The position numbers were made by a program, and so were the translations under genes. This document shows positions 1-4,917 of a stretch of 6,186 nt of DNA, piece by piece; the stretch's first letter is position 1; each line of letters opens with the position of its first letter. Under the pieces are notes generated by a model. That model searched no databases and was not told the DNA's origin. It worked only from the letters and a program-made list of their open reading frames with translations. Location of the stretch: positions 1 through 6,186 of the forward strand of contig JAFZOC010000350.1 of the NCBI GenBank assembly GCA_017550765.1. The letters run 5' to 3'. Source of the DNA: Oscillospiraceae bacterium. Lineage in GTDB: Bacteria > Bacillota_A > Clostridia > Oscillospirales > Oscillospiraceae.

Positions 1-948
1 CTCGTCGATGAAGACGATCGCAGGGGCGAGCTTCTTGGCCTGATCGAAGAGGTCGCGCACACGTCCCGCGCCCACGCCCACATAGAGCTCCACGAAATCG
101 GAGCCGGAGATGGACAGGAACTGGACGTTGGCCTCCCCCGCCACGGCCTTGGCCAGCAGGGTCTTGCCGGTGCCCGGAGGTCCCACCAGCAGCACGCCCT
201 TGGGGATGCGCGCTCCCATGGCGGTGTAGGCCTTCGGGTCTTTCAGGAAGTCCACGATCTCCGCCAGTTCTTCCTTCTCCTCGTCGCAGCCGGCGACGTC
301 CTTGAAGGTCTTCTTGTTCTTCTCGTCGCTGCCCAGTCTGGCGCGGGCCTTGCTGAAGCGCATGGCGCCGCCGTTGGCGCCGCCGCCGTTCATGCGGTTC
401 ATCATGAAGAACCAGAATGCCACGAACGCGACCGTCAGCACCAGGTAAGGGATGATGCTGTACCAGGGGATGCCGCCGCCGGGCTCATACTCGTACTCCT
501 CGATAATGCCGCGGTCGTGCTGTTCCCAGATCAGGTCATGGAAATCCTCATAGAATACGGAGAAGTTGTAGAGATCGTAGGTCATCTCCACGGTCTGCTC
601 TTCTTCAGCCGCGTCCTCGGCGCCCTCTCCCTTCGCTCCGGTGGTCGGAGCGGCGAGGCTGGGCTGGGTGGCCGGGGCCTCTTCCTTCTGGGCGTCCGCA
701 TCCCCGGTCTCTGCCGTGGCGGCGTCCGTTTCCGGCCGGACCTCCAGGATGATGGTGCTGCCGGCGCTGCCGGGCCGCGTGTGGAAGGCCTTGACGCGCT
801 CCTGCTTGAACAGGTCCACCAGTTCCGAGTAGCTCTTGACCTCGTCCGGCTGGGTGCCCTTGGACATCCAGACCACCAGGGCCAGCAGGATCGCCAGCAT
901 GATCAGCGTGAAGCCTACATTGCGCGTCTTCTTATGATCAGGTCTCAA
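1..948 (-). CDS. ftsH: FtsH, membrane-anchored ATP-dependent zinc metalloprotease (3' end outside window)
   Basis: FtsH unfolds and degrades membrane and short-lived cytosolic proteins as a membrane-bound hexamer. The 316 visible residues contain, in order: TM1 (about 10-28), an extracytoplasmic region (about 29-159), TM2 (about 160-183), a glycine-rich linker (188-196), then the AAA+ domain with Walker A GPPGTGKT (256-263), pore-loop region [10 protein letters not shown] (285-294) and Walker B IVFIDE (311-316), where the window stops. The second region of homology and the HEXXH zinc site are therefore not seen. The start is TTG at 948-946: an in-frame TGA lies only 21 nt upstream, the next in-frame ATG falls inside TM1, and a strong ribosome binding site sits 7 nt before the TTG. 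Oddities are an acidic, Ala/Glu-rich stretch (about 72-118) that makes the extracytoplasmic loop longer than the roughly 75-85 residues usual in Firmicutes, and Tyr instead of Phe in the pore loop. It lies 123 nt after hpt. Identity is certain; the exact start is likely. Confidence 0.97.
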   Translation of the reverse strand, partial: MRPDHKKTRNVGFTLIMLAILLALVVWMSKGTQPDEVKSYSELVDLFKQERVKAFHTRPGSAGSTIILEVRPETDAATAETGDADAQKEEAPATQPSLAAPTTGAKGEGAEDAAEEEQTVEMTYDLYNFSVFYEDFHDLIWEQHDRGIIEEYEYEPGGGIPWYSIIPYLVLTVAFVAFWFFMMNRMNGGGANGGAMRFSKARARLGSDEKNKKTFKDVAGCDEEKEELAEIVDFLKDPKAYTAMGARIPKGVLLVGPPGTGKTLLAKAVAGEANVQFLSISGSDFVELYVGVGAGRVRDLFDQAKKLAPAIVFIDE

Positions 949-955
949 ATCGAAT

Positions 956-965
956 TCACATCCTT
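956..965 (-). promoter_or_regulatory. Shine-Dalgarno of ftsH that fixes a TTG start
   Basis: Read on the minus strand this is AAGGATGTGA, nine of ten matches to the anti-SD complement AAGGAGGTGA. It ends 7 nt before the TTG at 948-946. No ATG or GTG is available in the ftsH frame between the upstream in-frame stop (967-969) and that TTG, so this site supports TTG as the real start. Confidence 0.75.
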
Positions 966-1007
966 GTCATCTGAAAACCGTCCGGTCCGTTTCGGTGTCC
1001 GGGCAGC

Positions 1008-1025
1008 GCGGAGGCGCTCCTCCGC
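1008..1025 (-). other. Perfect GC-rich stem-loop in the hpt-ftsH gap
   Basis: On the minus strand GCGGAGG pairs with CCTCCGC around the loop AGCG, giving a perfect 7-bp stem with a 4-nt loop. No T-run follows, so it does not look like an intrinsic terminator. It may affect RNA stability or processing upstream of ftsH, or be an inverted-repeat binding site; its function is unknown. Confidence 0.5.
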
Positions 1026-1043
1026 AGAGATATTGGTATCCGC

Positions 1044-1062
1044 AAAGGCAGGTCCTGCCCTT
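1044..1062 (-). other. Stem-loop just after hpt (weak terminator-like)
   Basis: On the minus strand AAGGGCAG pairs with CTGCCTTT around loop GAC: 8 bp including one G-U pair. It begins 10 nt after the hpt stop codon. Only three Ts close the stem and the next bases are GCGG, so it is at best a weak attenuator rather than a full rho-independent terminator. Confidence 0.35.
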
Positions 1063-1071
1063 GTCATATGC

Positions 1072-1608
1072 TCATTTGGAGTAGATCTCCGGCTTCAGGA
1101 CGCCGATATAGGGCAGGTTCCGGTAGCGCTCGTTATAGTCCAGACCATAGCCCACCACGAACGCGTCGGGGACCTCGAAGCAGGACCAGTCCGCATAGAC
1201 CGGCGCTTTGCGCCTGGCGGGCTTATCCATCAGGGTGACGATGGAGATCGACGCGGGGCGCCGCACTTCCAGGTAGCTCTTGAGATAGTTCAGCGTGACG
1301 CCGGAGTCCAGGATGTCCTCCACCAGGATCACATGCCGCCCTTCGATATCCTCGTTCAGGTCCTTGTTGATCTTCACCGCGCCGGTGGAGGTGGTCCCCT
1401 TATAGGAGGAGACAGCCATGAAGTCCATGGCGCAGTCGATGGTCACATGGCGCATCAGGTCCGCCATAAAAATGAAGCAGCCCTTCAGCACGCCCACAAA
1501 GATGGGGTCCTTCCCCTGGAACTCCTCTGAGATCTTCCTGCCGACCTCGGCGACTTTCTCTTCGATCTCCTCGGCGGAGATCAGTACCCGTTCGATCGCT
1601 CTCTCCAT
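1072..1608 (-). CDS. hpt: Hypoxanthine(-guanine) phosphoribosyltransferase
   Basis: This cytoplasmic purine-salvage enzyme transfers the phosphoribosyl group of PRPP to hypoxanthine (and usually guanine) to give IMP or GMP. The 178-residue product is a normal length for the bacterial family. Visible family features are VGVLKGCFIFMADL (38-51), the flexible-loop region SYKGTTSTG (68-76), the PRPP-binding signature VILVEDILDSGVTL (93-106) with its paired acidic residues E97-D98 and D101, the base-contacting LMDKP region with K129 (126-130), and the C-terminal VVGYGLDYNERYRNLPYIGVL (151-171). The start ATG (1608-1606) is preceded by a G-rich AGGGGG partly overlapping the tilS stop, with about 5 nt spacing. 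It lies 9 nt downstream of tilS, so the two are probably cotranscribed and may be translationally coupled. Nothing is missing or truncated. Substrate preference between hypoxanthine and guanine cannot be read from the sequence. Confidence 0.97.
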   Translation of the reverse strand: MERAIERVLISAEEIEEKVAEVGRKISEEFQGKDPIFVGVLKGCFIFMADLMRHVTIDCAMDFMAVSSYKGTTSTGAVKINKDLNEDIEGRHVILVEDILDSGVTLNYLKSYLEVRRPASISIVTLMDKPARRKAPVYADWSCFEVPDAFVVGYGLDYNERYRNLPYIGVLKPEIYSK

Positions 1609-1617
1609 GTCGTCCCC

Positions 1618-2919
1618 CTATAGTTTTTTGATGTGGATCATCAAGATCTCGTCCCCTGGCTCCGGTCTCGCCCGCTCATCGGTGGGGAAGCCCAGGGCCG
1701 CCAGGATGCCCTTCTCATCCCGCAGGACCGGTGTCAGATCCCGCTGCCGCTGGGTCATGCCCGCTTCGCGGAACAGGGCCCGCAGGCTCTTGCCGCAGCC
1801 GCGCCCCTGGGGGCGGATGCGGTCTCCCGGCAAGCGGCCAGTGCAGTACAGTGTACCACAGATGCTCTCATATTTGAAGAGCAAAGTTTTGAACAAGTCG
1901 TGAATTTCGCCCCGGTAGACCGTGCGCTCCGGCGTCAGGACCAGTCCGGCCTCGGGCAGGGCCAGGCTCTCCCCTTCCCGCAGCGGACGCTTCGGGAGCT
2001 GGCTGTGTCCTTCATCCGCCAGATAGAGCCTGCCCTGCTCCCGGTGCAGACGGATCCCCGGCAGGTCCAGGGCCCCTAGGCCCTCTCCCGCGCAGAAACG
2101 CAGGGCCGCCTCCACATGCTCCCGTTCCAGGCTGCGGGGGCAGAGCTGGCGCAGCACCCGGGACGATACCGCCGGATGCAGGGCCAGCAGCGCATCTGTG
2201 GGGACGCTCTCTCCGTCGAAGTGTTCCCGGATGAAAGCCCGGGCAAGGCCCGCCAGACAGTCCTCGTCCTGCCGCAGCAGCGCGGCCGCGCGGCCCGCCG
2301 CCTCCGGGAAGCGTGGATACATCTCCCGCAGCAGCGGCATCACCTGGCGTCGGATCCGGTTGCGGCGGATCTGCTCGTCGGCGTTGCTGCTGTCTTCCAC
2401 GTGCTCGACGCCCTCCTCGCGCAGGAAGTCCAGGATCTGCTGCCGGGTACAGTTCAGGAGCGGCCGGACGACCCTGCCCCGTCTGGACGGGATCCCGCTG
2501 AGCCCCGCCGTCCCGGCGCCGCGGCAGAGATCCATCAGCATGGTCTCCGCGTTGTCCTCGGCGTTGTGCGCCGTGGCGATGAGATCGCAGCCCAGCCGGT
2601 CCGCCGTGCGCTCCAGAAATGCATAGCGCAGGTCCCGGGCCGTCTCCTCGATGCCGCGGCCGCTCTCCCGGGCGGCTCCGGCGACATCTCCATGCTCCAC
2701 GACGCAGCAGATCCCGCGCCGGGCGCAGGCCTGCTCCACAAAGACGGCGTCCCTGCGGGACTCCTCCCCCCGGAGGCCGTGCTCGTAATGGGCCGCGCAG
2801 ACCGTGATGTCCCCGCGCTGGCACAGGAGCTGCAGCAGGCACATGGAGTCCGCCCCGCCGGACACGGCGCAGAGCACCCGGGACCCCGCCGGGATCAGGC
2901 TCCGATCAACGGGGATCAT
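1618..2919 (-). CDS. tilS: TilS, tRNA(Ile)-lysidine synthetase
   Basis: TilS attaches lysine to C34 of the CAU anticodon of a minor isoleucine tRNA, using ATP, so that the tRNA reads AUA and is charged with isoleucine instead of methionine. The 433-residue product is within the family range. The N-terminal PP-loop ATPase motif SGGADS is at 20-25, with the family motifs HYEHGLR (44-50), TAHNAEDNAET (116-126) and DSSNADEQIRRNRIR (176-190). A helical middle domain follows, then a C-terminal domain with RLPGDRIRPQG (362-372) and the conserved KSLRALFREAGM region (377-388). The ATG at 2919-2917 lies inside the last codons of dnaB (14-nt overlap), with GGAG 10 nt upstream inside dnaB, implying translational coupling. 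It puts the PP-loop at the expected distance from the N terminus. Codons for about residues 337-357 form a low-GC island (about 40% over 60 nt) at the linker before the C-terminal domain, with the frame intact. Confidence 0.96.
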   Translation of the reverse strand: MIPVDRSLIPAGSRVLCAVSGGADSMCLLQLLCQRGDITVCAAHYEHGLRGEESRRDAVFVEQACARRGICCVVEHGDVAGAARESGRGIEETARDLRYAFLERTADRLGCDLIATAHNAEDNAETMLMDLCRGAGTAGLSGIPSRRGRVVRPLLNCTRQQILDFLREEGVEHVEDSSNADEQIRRNRIRRQVMPLLREMYPRFPEAAGRAAALLRQDEDCLAGLARAFIREHFDGESVPTDALLALHPAVSSRVLRQLCPRSLEREHVEAALRFCAGEGLGALDLPGIRLHREQGRLYLADEGHSQLPKRPLREGESLALPEAGLVLTPERTVYRGEIHDLFKTLLFKYESICGTLYCTGRLPGDRIRPQGRGCGKSLRALFREAGMTQRQRDLTPVLRDEKGILAALGFPTDERARPEPGDEILMIHIKKL

Positions 2920-4252
2920 CGCGCTTGCGCTCCAGCGAGCGGAACGAGGTGTGCTCCGGCACCCATTCGAGCTCGATCGTACCGGTGGATCCCTTGCGGT
3001 TCTTCAGGACGATCGCCTCGGAGAGGTTCAGGTCTTCACATTCCTTATTATAGTAGCCCTCGCGATACAGACCGATGACCACGTCGGCGTCCTGCTCGAT
3101 GGAGCCGGACTCGCGCAGGTCGGAGAGCATCGGGCGCTTGTTCTGTCTGCCTTCGTTGGCGCGGCTGAGCTGGCTGAGGCAGATCACGGGGATGTTCAGT
3201 TCCTTCGCCATGATCTTCATCATGCGGCTGATGTCGCTGACCGCCTGGGTGCGGCTCTCGTTGGACCAGTTGTGCCCGCTGCCGGCGGACTGCATCAGCT
3301 GCAGGTAGTCGATGATCACCAGGTCCAGACCGGAGACCCGGCGGCACTGGGCGTTCATCTCCGCCACAGTCAGACTGGGGTCGTCGTCGATCAGGATATT
3401 CGTGGCGCTGATCGCCTGGGCAGCCTCGGTGATGCTCCGCCACTGCTGGACGCTGAGCTGGCCCGTCATCAGATTTTTGGACGGGACCCGGGCAAAGTCG
3501 GAGAGCAGACGCGTGACCAGCTGCTCCCGGGACATTTCCAGGGAAAAGATGGCGATGGTCTTCTTCTCCTTGATCGCCGCATGGAGGGCGATGTTCAGCG
3601 CGATGCTGGTCTTGCCCATGCCGGGACGGCCGGCGATCAGGATGAGCTCGGACTTGTTCAGACCCAGGATCATCTGGTCCAGATCCGCCAGGCCGGTCGG
3701 CACGCCGGGGATCTGGCTCCCCGAAGCGGCCGCTGCGGACATATTGTCGAACACGTTCTGCACGATGCCCGCGATAGGCAGCAGTCCGCCCACGTTGCGT
3801 CCCTGGCGCAGGGCGTAGATCTTGCGCTCCGCGGCCTCCAGCACGGCGTCCGCCTCGCCGATCCCCTCGTTGACCATGGCGTTGATCTCATCGGCGGCCT
3901 CGCCCAGGCGGCGCAGAAGGGCGCGGTCCCGGACGATCGCGGCGTACTTCAGGACGTTCGCCGCGGTGGGGGTCATCTGCATGGTCTCGGCCATGTAGTT
4001 CTCGATTCCATCCTCATAGCTGCCGCGGACCTTCATCCGGTCCAGGACCGTGACCGGGTCGATGGTCTGCCCGTAGGCGAACATGGCGTAGATGGTCTCG
4101 AAGATGCTCCTGTCGCGCCTCGAGTAGAACTCATCCGCCTTCAGCTTCTCCAGCACCTCCGGGATGCAGGCAGGGTCGATGAGCATGGAGCCGACCACCG
4201 CCTGCTCCGCCTGCGCGGACCACGGTATCTTTTTGCCCAATAGTTCGTCCAT
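2906..4252 (-). CDS. dnaB: DnaB-family replicative DNA helicase (DnaC in Bacillus naming)
   Basis: This is the hexameric 5'-3' helicase that unwinds the replication fork and works with primase. The 448-residue product is typical in length. It has the N-terminal DnaB domain (about 9-110, beginning IPWSAQAEQAVVGSMLIDP), a linker helix (about 160-185) and a RecA-like ATPase domain (about 185-440). Walker A is GRPGMGKTS (208-216), the SLEMS segment is at 237-241, Walker B is LVIIDYLQ (311-318), LSQLSR (359-364) provides the sensor glutamine, and KNRKGSTG (417-424) contains the probable arginine finger R419. No intein interrupts the Walker motifs. The ATG at 4252-4250 has GGAGAGGA 7 nt upstream (4260-4267). 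It is separated from rplI by 101 structured nt and overlaps tilS at its 3' end. The symbol dnaB follows the general bacterial name; in B. subtilis the orthologue is dnaC. Confidence 0.97.
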   Translation of the reverse strand: MDELLGKKIPWSAQAEQAVVGSMLIDPACIPEVLEKLKADEFYSRRDRSIFETIYAMFAYGQTIDPVTVLDRMKVRGSYEDGIENYMAETMQMTPTAANVLKYAAIVRDRALLRRLGEAADEINAMVNEGIGEADAVLEAAERKIYALRQGRNVGGLLPIAGIVQNVFDNMSAAAASGSQIPGVPTGLADLDQMILGLNKSELILIAGRPGMGKTSIALNIALHAAIKEKKTIAIFSLEMSREQLVTRLLSDFARVPSKNLMTGQLSVQQWRSITEAAQAISATNILIDDDPSLTVAEMNAQCRRVSGLDLVIIDYLQLMQSAGSGHNWSNESRTQAVSDISRMMKIMAKELNIPVICLSQLSRANEGRQNKRPMLSDLRESGSIEQDADVVIGLYREGYYNKECEDLNLSEAIVLKNRKGSTGTIELEWVPEHTSFRSLERKRDDPR

Positions 4253-4276
4253 GATCTGTTCCTCTCCAAGTCCTAT

Positions 4277-4295
4277 GCCCCGGTCGAGCCGAGGC
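4277..4295 (-). other. Stem-loop nearest dnaB in the rplI-dnaB spacer
   Basis: On the minus strand GCCTCGG pairs with CCGGGGC (7 bp with one U-G pair) around loop CTCGA. It ends about 9 nt upstream of the dnaB Shine-Dalgarno, leaving that site free. No T-run follows. Confidence 0.45.
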
Positions 4296-4299
4296 TCCA

Positions 4300-4313
4300 G
4301 CCGGCGAGCCGGC
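4300..4313 (-). other. Compact GC stem-loop in the rplI-dnaB spacer
   Basis: Two copies of the self-complementary GCCGGC separated by TC can fold as a 5-bp GCCGG/CCGGC stem with a 4-nt CTCG loop. Because each half is itself palindromic, it could also be read as a tandem repeat or a dyad protein site. Confidence 0.4.
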
Positions 4314-4337
4314 GGCTGTCTGCGCGTCGGCCGAGCT

Positions 4338-4352
4338 GCGGGACGCTCCCGC
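4338..4352 (-). other. Stem-loop immediately after rplI
   Basis: On the minus strand GCGGGA pairs with TCCCGC around loop GCG, a perfect 6-bp stem starting 1 nt after the rplI TAG. The next bases are AGCTCGG, with no T-run, so it is not a canonical intrinsic terminator. It could protect the 3' end of an rplI message or pause polymerase. Confidence 0.45.
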
Positions 4353-4353
4353 T

Positions 4354-4803
4354 CTATTTGTCCTCGATCACCAAGACGCTGATCGTGCCGCTGATCTCAT
4401 AGCCCAGCTTCGCCTTCACGGTGTAGGTGCCGAAGGTCTTGATGGGCTCGGACTGGACGATCTTGTTCTTCTCGATGTCGATGTCGAACTGTTCCTTCAG
4501 CGCTTTGCTGATGGCCTCGGAGGTGACGGCGCCGAAGAGCTTGCCGGCGCTGCCGGCCTTGGCGCGCACGATCACCTGCACGCCCTCCAGCTTCTTGGCG
4601 TTGGCCTCTGCCTCGGCCTTCTCCCTGGCGGCCTGGGCCGCTTTGGCCTTCTCCTTGATCTTCAGCGCGTTGAGGGCGTCCGTCGTCGCCTCGGCGGCAA
4701 GGCCCCGGGGGATCAGATAGTTCCGGGCATAGCCGACGGAGACCTCTTTCATCTCGCCCTTCTTGCCCTGTCCTCTGACGTCCGTGAGAAAAATGACTTT
4801 CAT
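4354..4803 (-). CDS. rplI: 50S ribosomal protein L9 (bL9)
   Basis: bL9 binds 23S rRNA at the base of the L1 stalk on the large subunit and helps maintain reading frame. The 149-residue product equals the usual family length. The N-terminal domain shows [17 protein letters not shown] (1-17) and [14 protein letters not shown] (23-36), the family signature. A long Ala/Lys/Glu-rich connecting helix runs from about 41 to 74, and the C-terminal domain carries [15 protein letters not shown] (84-98). I chose the ATG at 4803-4801 rather than the in-frame ATG 60 nt upstream (4863-4861), because it matches the conserved N terminus exactly and is preceded by AAGGAG with 8-nt spacing. It follows gdpP by 114 nt and precedes dnaB, the conserved Firmicutes arrangement. 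Confidence 0.98.
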   Translation of the reverse strand: MKVIFLTDVRGQGKKGEMKEVSVGYARNYLIPRGLAAEATTDALNALKIKEKAKAAQAAREKAEAEANAKKLEGVQVIVRAKAGSAGKLFGAVTSEAISKALKEQFDIDIEKNKIVQSEPIKTFGTYTVKAKLGYEISGTISVLVIEDK

Positions 4804-4917
4804 CTTTGTCTCTCCTTCCTTATTATCCCCCATCTTCACGGGGATCGTCACGTCCTGCGTCACCGATGGCGTCCCGCTCCCGGCGGACTACGTCGCGCAC
4901 GGAGACGGGCGGCGCGT
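4804..4917 (-). other. gdpP-rplI intergenic spacer with a possible leader hairpin
   Basis: This 114-nt gap has no gene. Near rplI, ATCCCC and GGGGAT (4845-4840 and 4830-4825) can pair as a 6-bp stem with a 9-nt loop, ending 7 nt before the AAGGAG of rplI. The rplI frame stays open through part of the gap from an ATG at 4863, but that extension has no L9 homology. I see no convincing promoter or U-tract terminator, so readthrough from gdpP into rplI is plausible. Confidence 0.4.
4812..4817 (-). promoter_or_regulatory. Shine-Dalgarno of rplI
   Basis: AAGGAG on the minus strand, 8 nt from the ATG at 4803-4801, within a purine-rich run. It decides in favour of the conserved bL9 start over the upstream in-frame ATG. 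Confidence 0.8.

Larger units (their letters stand above)
949..1071 (-). other. hpt-ftsH intergenic region with two hairpins, a 9-mer direct repeat and a spanning 40-codon ORF
   Basis: This 123-nt gap follows the hpt stop. It contains two stem-loops (listed separately), neither followed by a useful U-tract, and two copies of ATGACAAGG on the minus strand (1067-1059 and 970-962), the second overlapping the ftsH Shine-Dalgarno. An open frame runs from an ATG at 1067, 4 nt after the hpt TGA, to a TGA at 947-945 that overlaps the ftsH TTG start. Its third-position GC is only about 55% (22 of 40 codons by hand count), unlike the GC-rich third positions of the neighbours, and no good Shine-Dalgarno precedes it, so I do not call it a gene. 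I see no convincing -35/-10 pair. In B. subtilis, TilS and HprT have been reported to activate ftsH transcription, so this gap is where such control would act if conserved. Confidence 0.5.
4253..4353 (-). other. rplI-dnaB intergenic spacer with three hairpins
   Basis: This 101-nt GC-rich gap holds no gene. From the rplI stop towards dnaB it contains three back-to-back stem-loops (listed separately), then an unstructured-looking stretch with the dnaB Shine-Dalgarno GGAGAGGA (4260-4267). None of the stems is followed by a T-run. An AGCCGGCG 8-mer is directly repeated on the plus strand at 4299-4306 and 4307-4314. It may be a processing or attenuation segment that lets L9 be made in larger amounts than the helicase; this is inference. 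Confidence 0.5.

Noticed and set aside
1008..1062. The hpt-ftsH hairpins as intrinsic terminators
   Set aside because: Neither stem is followed by a real U-tract (at most three Ts), so transcription readthrough into ftsH remains the simpler reading.
517..1530. 337-codon open frame on the plus strand across hpt and ftsH
   Set aside because: Antisense to two well-supported genes and their gap; no family motif in its translation.
1621..1627. Run of Ts near the end of tilS as a terminator
   Set aside because: The Ts are on the plus strand. In the direction of transcription they are an A-run coding for Lys-Lys, with no preceding stem and with hpt starting only a few bases later.
2012..2842. 276-codon minus-strand frame within tilS
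   Set aside because: A shifted frame inside tilS with low-complexity Gly/Arg/Pro/Ala content; the TilS frame carries all the family motifs.
2116..3078. 320-codon open frame on the plus strand opposite tilS and the end of dnaB
   Set aside because: Antisense shadow of tilS, of Arg/Ala/Pro/Gly-rich composition typical of out-of-frame GC-rich DNA.
2804..4243. 479-codon open frame on the plus strand opposite dnaB
   Set aside because: It lies entirely antisense to a clear DnaB helicase. The translation has no recognisable domain and is explained by the GC-rich codon bias of the real gene leaving few stops on the opposite strand.
4804..4863. 20-residue N-terminal extension of L9 from an upstream ATG
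   Set aside because: The conserved bL9 N terminus starts at MKVIFL, which has its own AAGGAG site; the extension would also translate through that site.
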